Source of the DNA: Planctomycetota bacterium
GTDB taxonomy: Bacteria > Planctomycetota > UBA1135 > JADKAF01
NCBI GenBank assembly: GCA_016793245.1
Contig: JAEUHW010000454.1
Coordinates: 1 to 53,559 of the forward strand
Length of the DNA stretch: 53,559 nt
Direction of reading: 5' to 3'
The notes below the pieces were generated by a model. That model saw nothing but the letters and a program-made list of their open reading frames with translations, was not told the DNA's origin and did no database searches. A program made the position numbers and the translations under genes. Shown piece by piece: positions 44,476 to 53,068 of the stretch (position 1 is the stretch's first letter; each line of letters opens with the position of its first letter).

Positions 44476-46855
44476 ATGACTATCTCTCGCTGGGCCGCTG
44501 GGCCGCTCGATCTCTCGATTCCGTGAACGCCGCTCTTTCGCGGCGCTGTTGGCTCTCCCGCTGCTGAGCGGGATCTGCTCCTCGGTGGGCTACGCGCAGC
44601 TCACCTTCTTCGTGAACGCGGAGTCCGGCGTGGACGTGACCACCCGCAACGGGCTGACGCCCGGGACCGCGTGGCAGTCTCTGCGCTTCACTTTCGCGCA
44701 GATCGTTCTGCCTGCTCCAGGGACATTCCATACCGTCCTCGTCGCCGGGCGTTACGACGCTCAGGGGAACGTCATCGCCCACGACGCCAATCTCGAGCTC
44801 TGAAGCAACGCCGGAGCGCCGATCAGCGTTCCGCCCTACATCCAAGTTCTCTACGATGCCGCGAATTCGGAGAACATCCCCGCGTTCGGGGGCTTTGCTC
44901 CGGTGATCTTCGACGGGGGCGGCGTGGCAACGCCCCTGTTCCTGTTCAACGCGCGCGACAACGAACCGACCTCGCGCTTCGACGGGACGAACCCGCTCGC
45001 GCCGCCGCCTCCGGTGGTGGCGCCCTGGCAATCGAACTTCTTCGTGTCGCGCAACGCAGCCACCGTCTTCGAGATCCGACCTCCGGCTCCGTCGCCGGAA
45101 CCCTTGCCTGTCGCGGCGATCCCACCAGGAGCGTCGTTCCAACGGATCCGCTTCGAGAACGTGGCATCTGGCCTGAGCGTTCTGGCCGGAGGAACGAGCT
45201 TCGCAGCCGGCTCCGTTCCGCACCTCTTCTCGCCGGTTGTCATGCAGTGCTTCTTCGTCGCGGGAGCCGCGACCGGCTCGAGCTCGAGGCAGATCCAGGT
45301 GCGCTCGCGAGCCGTCAATCAGATGATCCCTCCGGAACGGCCGGGGGTTGCTCTGACGGTGCGCGAATCCCGTTTCGAGCTCGGGACGACCGCGGGCTAT
45401 GTCGCCGGTGACGCGCTCTGGCTCTCCGCAGAGACCACCGGCGTCGTGGGACCGATCGGACCCACAGGGCAGCAGGCGATCTCCGCCACGATCACCTCGC
45501 TCATCGATCGGTGCCAAGTCGATGGCGTTGGAAAGCGCGGCATCCGCGGGATGTACGCGCAGGGGGTCGGCTTCGCCGGCTCGCTCAATCTTACGGTCCA
45601 GGACAGCTCGATCCTCGACCTGCAGGATGCCGGGATCACCGTCGAGAAGACGGACGAAGGCAACGGCATTCTCAATGTCGTGCGCTCGACGATCGGACGC
45701 TGCGGATGGGCCGGCCGACCGGCTGCGGATCCGCGCCTCGACAGCGGCATCGTGATGCGGGGGCTGCCGAGACGCGCGGGCACCGGCTACGCGAATCCCG
45801 TCACCCAGCTCGTGCTGAACATGAACCAGAGCGAGGTCTTCGAGAACCGCCTCCACGGGGTCTACTTCCACCATCCCTGGCTCTCGAACGACTTCGCGAA
45901 CCCGCTGCTCTTCGGGTCGAACAGCTCGATCGTGATGACCCGCAGCACGCTGCGGAACAACGGCTTCGCTTCGTCCGAGCCGCCCGCGCGCGATGGCTCG
46001 GGTATGTTCGTACATCTCGAGCAAGGCAATCTCGTGGGGCAGAACAGCTCCTTCCCGACCGTTCCCTTGAGCCAGATCCTGAACAACGACATCTTCGGCA
46101 ACGCGCTGCACGGCCTCGAGCTCCGCGGTCGGCCCGAGACGGCAGGGACGATGTACAACATCGAGCTCCGCGGCACGATCGCCCAGAACGACATCGATCG
46201 GAACGGCTTCCCCACGGTGCCTGGGCCGGCGACGGCGAGCTCGGAGCTGCTGGTGATCGCAGATGTCACGAACATGAACGGACTGGCGGGGACGGGGGTG
46301 GGGACGAATCTGTTCATCACCCAGAACACGCTGTTCGATGACGTTTTGGCCGGAGCTCTGGCGAGCTTCTCGGCGCTCCCGCTGAACGACTGGCGGGTTT
46401 CGCACCAGGCTACGCAGTTCTTGGGGAACCTGGGCGTGCACACGGACAACACCACTGGGACCCCGGCCTTCGCTGGCTTTGCGGCTGGATCGAGGCCCGG
46501 CGTCATTCAGAGCAACTTCGGAGCGTTCGAGAACAACACTGGGCTTCCTGGTTCCAATTTCAATGCGCTGGGTTCGGAGGTTCTGAGTTTCTCGACTGCG
46601 CAGACGAATGGGCACTTCTTGGATCCGGCGCTTCGCAATCTGGCAATCAACACCTTCGCCTCTAGCTTTCCGAACCGAGCGATCGACCGAACGCTCGGAG
46701 CTCCTGGAACCGGACCGGGAACAGGGGCGCTGATTCTTGGTCAGCAGACGCTCGACAAGGACAGTCTGACTCGCTTCTTCGACAACCCCTCAATCGCCGA
46801 AGTCGGTCCGAGCACGTTCAGCGACTCGGGTGCGCACGAGAATCAGGGCAACTGA
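44476..46855 (+). pseudogene. Secreted beta-helix protein A2: repeat frameshift plus in-frame TGA
   Basis: Paralog of the A1 gene. ATG 44476 has a GGAGGTGA site, but the signal peptide (SFAALLALPLLSGICSSVGY, cleavage after AQ) is in another frame across the octamer repeat. Adding one octamer gives MTISRWAAGPLGRSISRFRE and then the signal. Past the signal the frame matches A1 (QLTFFVNAESG) until TGA 44801-44803, where A1 has Trp (ENW versus EL-stop). It then stays open to 46855 with beta-helix rungs (LTVQDSSILDLQDAGITVEK) and the same ending as A1 (QQTLDKDSLTRFFDN). A TTG at 44549 could start a short peptide only. Either decaying, or a mutant/assembly error in a switchable gene. Confidence 0.75.
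44488..44507 (+). repeat. Octanucleotide tandem repeat (CGCTGGGC x2.5) in the start of the A2 gene
   Basis: Two perfect copies of CGCTGGGC plus a half copy, 12 bp after ATG 44476. An imperfect second octamer pair follows (CTCGATCT/CTCGATTC, 44506-44521). With the present copy number the ATG frame ends at TGA 44524-44526. One more octamer would join the ATG to the signal peptide frame. Same position and unit length as in cassette 1, but an unrelated sequence. Confidence 0.75.
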
Positions 46856-46870
46856 GTCGGAGGATAGGTT

Positions 46871-49402
46871 ATGCACCCGCGTACGAAGTTCGTTGCGAAC
46901 ACGATGCTCGCGATATGCACGGGCACGTGCTTCGCACAGGTTTCCACGACTACATCGGGACCACTGCACGAAGTTTGGATCGATCCCGTACGCGGCGATG
47001 ACCTTCGGGGGGACGGCTCGCCGAGTCGTCCCTTCCGAACCGTCACAAAAGCGTCCTGGACGCATGTACCGTTCAACCAGGCGTTCTTCGTTCCCACGCA
47101 CATCGACCTCGACGGTGACGGAGATCGAGATCTCCTCGTCGGCCGAACCTTGACCGATACGAGGATGTTCGAGAACGTGGGAACCGCGGCGAGTCCTCGC
47201 TATGAGTTCCGAGAGACGCTTGCTTCGCCCCTCGATGACTTCCGAATCTTTCGCAGCGCGGATGTCGACGGAGATGGAGATCTCGACTTGATCTACCGAT
47301 GCTCGGACACCAGTTGTCCTGAGCTTCGATGGCGAGAGAGCATGGGAGCATGGCCGGCACGCTTCGGTCCCTCTCGACCCATCCTCCAGCCGGATGGAAG
47401 TACAGCGACATCCACGGGGATCACGCTGCTCTACGGGGTCGGAGATCTTGACTGGGATGGTCTCTACGACGTAGTGGAGTTCGATTCGGAGTTTGCTGCA
47501 GGCGGATGTTCCGGCAACCGTTTTCTGCGTGCATGGGTGCGCTGGAACAACGGGCCAAGCGCCCCATCTCGGCTCCAATTGCGAGTGCCTTTTCGCACGC
47601 TCTCGGGCGAGGTAGTCTTCGCTGCCTGCGATAAGGGCTCGTGTCTGACGGCCGACCTTGATGGCGACGGCCGTAACGACTTGATCTACAGCACCGACTC
47701 CGAGCTCTACTGGTGCCGCAACGTCGGTTGGCGACTCTTCGAGGATCCTGTGCGAATCGCAGCCTCGGATCACGCGAACGCGATCGACCTCTTTCACATC
47801 GAAGAGCGGGGAGCGAGCGGAGAGCGTTGGCTGATCCTGGGATCGGGCAAGCTCGCGATGACTTCGGGTGAGGACACCTATCGGGACTATTACGCCCGTC
47901 GCATCCATGTTATGCTCGGTGCACCGATCCGCGTCGATCTGGGCGATCCAGTTCCCTACACGCTGGAGGGAGTGATCGCAGAGCCAGCTCATCATCCCAC
48001 CTTCCATCTCGCTCCGGGCAGCTATTCCGTTGCCACTGGCGAGACCTTCCCATGGAACTTGTACTACGGCGCCCGCGTAGAAGGTTCGATGGGCACGCTT
48101 GTCGATGCTGGTGCCGAGAACGCGATGTCGAGCGTGGGCCTTCGAGAGGCCGTGGCATTCGAGAATCGAATGCGCGGAGGGACCTACTCCCGACCTGTCT
48201 GGGGTTCGAGTCGTTTGGAGGTGAAGCGACTCCGCATTCGCACGACGGCCGATGCCATCAACATGCGGAGCTATGGCGACGTGATCCTTCGTGACGTCGA
48301 GGTCGAAGGCGCGCGTGCTGGAGTGCTGCTGGGATTGCGCGGTCTCACTTGGTCGGACCCTGTCAACTTCGTAGATATGGAGCGCTGCACCTTCACCAAC
48401 TGCACGACCGCGATCGAGATGCCGAACCGCAGCCTCTATCGCGAAGTCAAGCTCCGCGACTCACACTTCGAAGGCAACGGCAAGGCCCTCCAGCTCAGCG
48501 ACCGCAGCCAGTGGACGGTGACCAACTGCCGCTTCCTCGGTAACCAACGCGCCGTCCAAGCCTTCGCCTGGCGCACTTGCACCGGCGGCCCGTGCGCACC
48601 AGGCGAGTGGCTGGACCTCGATCTCCTGGGCTGCCACTTCGAAGGCAACCAAGAGCACCTGCTGCTCGTGAGCCAGCCACCGGCCAGCAGCAACCTCCGC
48701 GTGAACCTCTGGCACGACACGATCGTCGGCGGCGGCGTCGGCATCTGGTCCTCACAACCCGGAGTGGAGAGCGGAGCGATCCGTGTGCGGAACTCCATCC
48801 TCTTCCCCGGCGGTCCGATGACCTCGGGCAACTTCGCGCTGCTCGACATCGGCTTCTGCAGCGTGAGCGACCCCGCGCGCCAAGGCGTGAACGGGAACTT
48901 GGGCCTCACACCCGACTTCGCGCTCAGCGCACGCGATGGCCACCTCGTCGTGAACACCGCGCTCCGGAACCACGGCATCGCGCCGCCCGCGGCCGCGCTG
49001 CGCGACCTCGATGGCGATCGCCGCGGTCAGGACGGCGGCTTCGATCTCGGCGCGGACGAAGTGCGTGTGCCGGCCTTGCTGGGCGAGCCCGTGGTCGCGC
49101 GCGGCAGCGCGAGCGCTCTCGGCGTCCTCGCGAGCGGCCCCGGCGCCGCCCTCCTCTTCCTCGCCGCCGAGGCCCCGCTCGCGACCCCGCTCTTCGGCGC
49201 GTTGCTACAGGTCGATCCGACGAGCCTCGCGACCGTGGCCTTACCCGTGGCGCTCGATGCACGCGGCGTGGGCCGCGTCCCCTTCACGGCTCCTGCGCCC
49301 GCGCTCTACCCCGCGCCCGAGCTCTACGCGCAGGCCTTCTTGCTCGAGCTCGGCGCGAGCAGTCCACGCCTCACATCGCTCCGGCGCATCCGCTTCCGCT
49401 GA
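46871..49402 (+). CDS. Secreted protein B2: FG-GAP propeller nested in a DUF1565-like beta-helix, plus terminal module
   Basis: 843 residues, exactly the length of B1 and colinear with it. ATG 46871 after GGAGG. Signal peptide to about residue 23. DUF1565-like opening EVWIDPVRGDDLRGDGSPSR (34-53), then FG-GAP motifs at about 79-88, 131-140, 192-201 and 262-271 (DLDGDGDRDL, DVDGDGDLDL). The beta-helix resumes near 375 (FHLAPGSYSVATGETFPWN) and the recurrent module closes the protein. Intact, unlike its partner A2. The 5' part looks less GC-rich than the 3' third. Its stop lies 4 bp from a palindrome. Confidence 0.82.
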   Translation: MHPRTKFVANTMLAICTGTCFAQVSTTTSGPLHEVWIDPVRGDDLRGDGSPSRPFRTVTKASWTHVPFNQAFFVPTHIDLDGDGDRDLLVGRTLTDTRMFENVGTAASPRYEFRETLASPLDDFRIFRSADVDGDGDLDLIYRCSDTSCPELRWRESMGAWPARFGPSRPILQPDGSTATSTGITLLYGVGDLDWDGLYDVVEFDSEFAAGGCSGNRFLRAWVRWNNGPSAPSRLQLRVPFRTLSGEVVFAACDKGSCLTADLDGDGRNDLIYSTDSELYWCRNVGWRLFEDPVRIAASDHANAIDLFHIEERGASGERWLILGSGKLAMTSGEDTYRDYYARRIHVMLGAPIRVDLGDPVPYTLEGVIAEPAHHPTFHLAPGSYSVATGETFPWNLYYGARVEGSMGTLVDAGAENAMSSVGLREAVAFENRMRGGTYSRPVWGSSRLEVKRLRIRTTADAINMRSYGDVILRDVEVEGARAGVLLGLRGLTWSDPVNFVDMERCTFTNCTTAIEMPNRSLYREVKLRDSHFEGNGKALQLSDRSQWTVTNCRFLGNQRAVQAFAWRTCTGGPCAPGEWLDLDLLGCHFEGNQEHLLLVSQPPASSNLRVNLWHDTIVGGGVGIWSSQPGVESGAIRVRNSILFPGGPMTSGNFALLDIGFCSVSDPARQGVNGNLGLTPDFALSARDGHLVVNTALRNHGIAPPAAALRDLDGDRRGQDGGFDLGADEVRVPALLGEPVVARGSASALGVLASGPGAALLFLAAEAPLATPLFGALLQVDPTSLATVALPVALDARGVGRVPFTAPAPALYPAPELYAQAFLLELGASSPRLTSLRRIRFR

Positions 49403-49406
49403 CCCT

Positions 49407-49447
49407 CACTGTACAGTAAAGGTGCCTGGCACCTTTACTGTACAGTG
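49407..49447. repeat. Family-A palindrome between two convergent stops
   Basis: Perfect 20-bp arms (CACTGTACAGTAAAGGTGCC and complement) around a central T at 49427. It fills the 47-bp gap between the stop of B2 (ends 49402) and the stop of rarA (begins 49450), leaving 4 and 2 bp. Nearly identical to the inner part of the palindrome at 27063-27113. Confidence 0.9.
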
Positions 49448-49449
49448 GG

Positions 49450-50760
49450 TCAGGGCTTCTTCGCGCCGGGGCCGCGGTAATAGACGCGGCCCGCGAGGCT
49501 CGGCGGTAAGCAAGGCATGCGCGCGGCGGCGGCGGGGTCGTCGAAGACGTAGGCGTAGCCCTGGCCATAGCCCTCGGCCTTCATCATCGAAGTGGGGGCG
49601 TTTCGCAGGTGCAGCGGGACGGCCTCGGCGTAGCGCTCGAGCGCGTCCTTCGCCGCCGCGCCGTAGGCGACGTAGAGGTCGTTCGACTTCTTCACCAGCG
49701 CGAGGTAGGCCGTGGCTTGCGCGAGCGCGAGCTTGCCCTCGGGGAAGCCGAGCAGCTCGAACGCCTGGTGCGCGGCGATGGTGACCTCGAGCGCGCGCGG
49801 CTCGGCGAGGCCGATGTCCTCGACGGCCATGCGCACGAGGCGGCGCGCGACGTAGCGGCCGTCCTCGCCGGCCTCGAGGATGCGCGCGAGCCAGTAGAGC
49901 GCCGCATCGACGTCGGAGTTGCGCACCGACTTGTGCAGCGCGGAGATGAGATTGAAGTGCTCCTCGCCGCCCTTGTCGTAGAGCAGCGTCTTCTGCGCGA
50001 CCTCCTCCAGCAGCGCGCGATCGAGCCGCGGGGTGGCTCGGCCGCGCGCGGCGCGCGCGAGCGATTCCAGGAGGCCGAGCGAGGCGCGCGCGTCGCCCGA
50101 CGCGAGATCGGCGACGCGCTCCAAGAGCTGCGGCTCGACGTCGAGGGCCTCGGCGCCGAGGCCGCGCTCGCGATCGCGCAGCGCTTCCTCCAGGATCGCG
50201 ACCAGCATCTCGCGCGAGAGCGCCTGCAGGCGGATCACGCGCGCACGCGAGAGCAGCGCGGCGTTGAGCTCGAAGCTCGGGTTCTCCGTCGTGGCGCCGA
50301 CGAGCACGATGTCGCCGCGCTCGACGTAAGGCAGGAACGCGTCCTGCTGCGCCTTGTTGAAGCGGTGGATCTCGTCGACGAAGAGCACCGTGCGGCGGCC
50401 TTCGCGCTTTCGGAGCTGCTCCGCGCGGACCATCACCTCGCGGATCTCCTTCACGCCCGCGAGCACCGCCGAGTAGGCCTCGAAGCGCGCGCGCGTGCGC
50501 TCGGCGATGAGGCGCGCGAGCGTCGTCTTCCCGCAGCCCGGCGGCCCCCAGAAGATCATCGAGGAGAGCTCGTCGCGCTCGAGCATCGTACGCAGGAGCC
50601 CGCCGGGAGCGAGCCAGCGCTCCTGCCCGCGCACCTCGTCCAGCGTGCGCGGGCGCATGCGCTCGGCCAACGGGGTCGAGGCGAGCACGGGCTCGTCGCC
50701 CGAGCCCTTCTCGCCCGCGTCCTCCGCTTCCAGCGCATCGAACAGTCCGCCGCCGCTCAT
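49450..50760 (-). CDS. rarA: Replication-associated recombination protein A (MgsA/WRNIP1 family AAA ATPase)
   Basis: 436 residues from ATG 50760. The much longer upstream frame is an artefact of GC-rich sequence. Clamp-loader-like AAA+ ATPase acting at stalled replication forks. Motifs: PLAERMRPRTLDEVRGQERW, Walker A WGPPGCGKTTLARLIAE, Walker B VLFVDEIHRFNKAQQD, sensor 1 GATTENPSFELNAALLSRA. The C-terminal family domain has HFNLISALHKSVRNSDVDAA, DIGLAEPRAL and AYLALVKKSND. Length and order are normal. Confidence 0.95.
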   Translation of the reverse strand: MSGGGLFDALEAEDAGEKGSGDEPVLASTPLAERMRPRTLDEVRGQERWLAPGGLLRTMLERDELSSMIFWGPPGCGKTTLARLIAERTRARFEAYSAVLAGVKEIREVMVRAEQLRKREGRRTVLFVDEIHRFNKAQQDAFLPYVERGDIVLVGATTENPSFELNAALLSRARVIRLQALSREMLVAILEEALRDRERGLGAEALDVEPQLLERVADLASGDARASLGLLESLARAARGRATPRLDRALLEEVAQKTLLYDKGGEEHFNLISALHKSVRNSDVDAALYWLARILEAGEDGRYVARRLVRMAVEDIGLAEPRALEVTIAAHQAFELLGFPEGKLALAQATAYLALVKKSNDLYVAYGAAAKDALERYAEAVPLHLRNAPTSMMKAEGYGQGYAYVFDDPAAAARMPCLPPSLAGRVYYRGPGAKKP

Positions 50761-50877
50761 GCGCGGCAGGATAACCGCCGGACTGCCGCGGGCCGACTGG
50801 GCGCCGCACTCCTCGCGAACTAGGATCGCGCTTCTCCCAGGTTCGATTCCGCTCCCACGTCCCGCCCTGGAGGTCCC

Positions 50878-51966
50878 ATGCGTTCCGCTTCCGCGCTCCT
50901 GCTCTCCACGACCGCGGCGCTCGCCCTCGCCGCGCTCGCCCCCGCCCAGGTCTCGCAGGTGATCCCGCCGAGTCTCGCCTCCACCTACGGCAGCTCTTCG
51001 AGCGCCTATCCGTGGGGCAGCTCGGGGGGGAACAAGCGCGCGATGTACTGCTACGACGCGAGCTACTTCGCCGGCCTGCCCGGGCCCATCACCATCCAGC
51101 AGATCGCGTGGCGCGCCGCGAGCGGTACCGTCGGCACGACGATCGGGCCGCTGGTCTATCAGGTGGATTGCGACCTCTCCTCGACGGCCTCGGCGCCGCT
51201 GGCGCTCAACAACACCTTCGACCAGAACCACGGCCCCGATCGAGCGCGGGTCTTCAGCGGCGCGCTGAACGTCGGCCCGCTCAGCGTGCAGAGCCTCCAA
51301 TTCACCCACGTGATGACGCTCGCGACGCCGTTCCGCTACGACCCCGCGCAAGGGAACTTCCTCATCGATCTCGTCTGTACCTCCGTCAGCGGCACGCTCT
51401 CGGGCGCGCAGGGCGCGTTCAACTCGCACCCCGGCGTCGGCCGCATCGTGAACACGACGAGCGCCACCGCGACCAACGCCAACTTCCCCTCGGCCTCGAC
51501 CACGCAGAACTTCGCCTACGAGATCGAGATCACCGGCGCGACCTGCAACGGCCGCGTCGTGCTGCGCGGCGTCGGCTGCAACGACGCCGGCGGCGTTCCG
51601 CTCGCGATCTCGTACCGCGGCTGCCCCGATCGCCTCTCGACGTTGAGCACGGAGGTCTCGCTCAGCGCGGCCAACCAAGGGCCGACCTTCTTGATGATCG
51701 GCCTCTCCGATCTCCAGTGGCTCGGCATCCAGCTCCCGCTCGATCTCGGTCTGCTCGGCGCGACGGGCTGCTCGCTCTACGTCTCGCAGGAAGTCCTCGT
51801 CGGCCCCCTGGCCACGGGCGGCGGCTCGGCGTTCTTCGCGCTGCCGATCCCCGCGGGTGGCTATCTCGTCGGCGCGCGCGCGTTCCTGCAGTACGCCAAC
51901 ATCTCGCCAGGCGCGAACCCGCTCGCGCTGGTGACTTCGAGCTACCTCGATCTCACGATCGGCTGA
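50878..51966 (+). CDS. Secreted two-domain protein with terminal module
   Basis: 362 residues, GGAGG site 6 bp before ATG 50878. Signal peptide (LALAALAPAQ). The N-terminal domain (25-215) contains PGPITIQQIAWRAASGTVGT, FTHVMTLATPFRYDPAQGNF and LIDLVC. It resembles the N-terminal domain of the PKD/beta-helix protein at 12568. The C-terminal recurrent module runs from about 265 (TFLMIGLSDLQWLGIQLPLD) to the end (SSYLDLTIG). Followed by a tandem paralog after 19 bp. Confidence 0.78.
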   Translation: MRSASALLLSTTAALALAALAPAQVSQVIPPSLASTYGSSSSAYPWGSSGGNKRAMYCYDASYFAGLPGPITIQQIAWRAASGTVGTTIGPLVYQVDCDLSSTASAPLALNNTFDQNHGPDRARVFSGALNVGPLSVQSLQFTHVMTLATPFRYDPAQGNFLIDLVCTSVSGTLSGAQGAFNSHPGVGRIVNTTSATATNANFPSASTTQNFAYEIEITGATCNGRVVLRGVGCNDAGGVPLAISYRGCPDRLSTLSTEVSLSAANQGPTFLMIGLSDLQWLGIQLPLDLGLLGATGCSLYVSQEVLVGPLATGGGSAFFALPIPAGGYLVGARAFLQYANISPGANPLALVTSSYLDLTIG

Positions 51967-51985
51967 GCCCCCGACGCCTCCGCCC

Positions 51986-53068
51986 ATGCATCGGCTCCGA
52001 TCCTGCCTCATCGCCTGCGTCGCGCTCGGCTCCGCGCCGCTCGCGGCGCAGAGCGCCTACGTCGTCCCGCCCGCGCAGATGACGAGCTACGGCTCGAGCT
52101 ATAGCGGGTTCATCTGGGGGACCAACGGTCAGAACAAGCGCGACCTCTGCTGCTACGGCGCGAATCTCTTCGCGCGGCTGCCGGGGCCGATCACGATCAC
52201 GCAGCTCGCGTGGCGCGCGGCCCGCTCGACCGTCGGCACGACCATCGGGCCGATCAGCTACCAGGTCGCTTGTGACCTCTCGACGACGAGCGCCGCACCG
52301 CTCGCGCTGCAGTACGCCTTCGACGCCAATCACGGCGCCGATCGCACGCAGGTGTGGAACGCGACGCTCTTCGTCGGGCCGCTCGTCGTGCAGGACCGGC
52401 AGTTCACGCATGTGATGCCGCTCGCCGTGCCCTTCGTCTACGACCCACGAGGAGGCAACCTGCTCGTCGACCTCGTCTGCTACGGCGTCGCCGGCACCTT
52501 GCCCGGCGCGCAGGGGCCGTTCCAGCAGACGCCCGAGGTGGGGCGCATCACGCAGACCGCCAGCGCGCTGAACCCCGTCGCGAACTTCCCCGGCCAAGGT
52601 GCCACCCAGAACTTCGCGTTCGAGCTCGAGATCACCGGCCAGACCTGCCGCGGCACCGTCGTGCTCGGCGGCGCCGGCTGTCGCGACCGCGGCGGGGTCG
52701 CGCTCGAGATGCGCTCGCGCGGTTGTCCCGATCGCCTCGCGATCTTCACGCCCGACCTGCGCACGAGCTTGGTGAACAACGGCGCCACCTTCCTGCTCAT
52801 CGGCACCGACGCGACGCAGTGGCTCGGCATCCCGCTGCCCTTCGACCTCGGCGTCTTGGGCGGCAACGGCTGCACGCTCTACACCTCGCAGGAGCTCTTG
52901 CTCGGACCGCTCTTCCCCGCGGGCGGCACGGCGAGCCTCCCGCTCGCGATCCCGCCCGGCGGCTTCCTCGCCGGCGCGCGCGTCTATCTGCAGTTCGCGA
53001 ACCTCGCCCCGGGCGTGAATCCGCTCGGCCTCGTCACCTCGGAGTTCCTCTCCGTCACGATCGGCTGA
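51986..53068 (+). CDS. Secreted two-domain protein, tandem paralog
   Basis: 360 residues, colinear with the preceding gene: signal peptide (CVALGSAPLAAQ), PGPITITQLAWRAARSTVGT, FTHVMPLAVPFVYDPRGGN, then the module TFLLIGTDATQWLGIPLPFD to SEFLSVTIG. No strong ribosome site precedes the ATG, so it may rely on the upstream gene. Its last 14 bp overlap the convergent methyltransferase gene. Confidence 0.77.
   Translation: MHRLRSCLIACVALGSAPLAAQSAYVVPPAQMTSYGSSYSGFIWGTNGQNKRDLCCYGANLFARLPGPITITQLAWRAARSTVGTTIGPISYQVACDLSTTSAAPLALQYAFDANHGADRTQVWNATLFVGPLVVQDRQFTHVMPLAVPFVYDPRGGNLLVDLVCYGVAGTLPGAQGPFQQTPEVGRITQTASALNPVANFPGQGATQNFAFELEITGQTCRGTVVLGGAGCRDRGGVALEMRSRGCPDRLAIFTPDLRTSLVNNGATFLLIGTDATQWLGIPLPFDLGVLGGNGCTLYTSQELLLGPLFPAGGTASLPLAIPPGGFLAGARVYLQFANLAPGVNPLGLVTSEFLSVTIG

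Noticed and set aside
44801..44803. TGA read as selenocysteine or Trp
   Set aside because: No evidence of a SECIS element, A1 has plain Trp there, and other genes in the window end in TGA. A point mutation or sequencing error is simpler.
27063..49447. Recurrent palindromes as a CRISPR array
   Set aside because: Single, dispersed copies tens of kilobases apart, no spacers and no cas genes.
50761..52011. Long minus-strand extension upstream of rarA in the same frame
   Set aside because: Antisense to the secreted gene at 50878 and lacking any rarA family sequence; the start at 50760 gives the normal family length.
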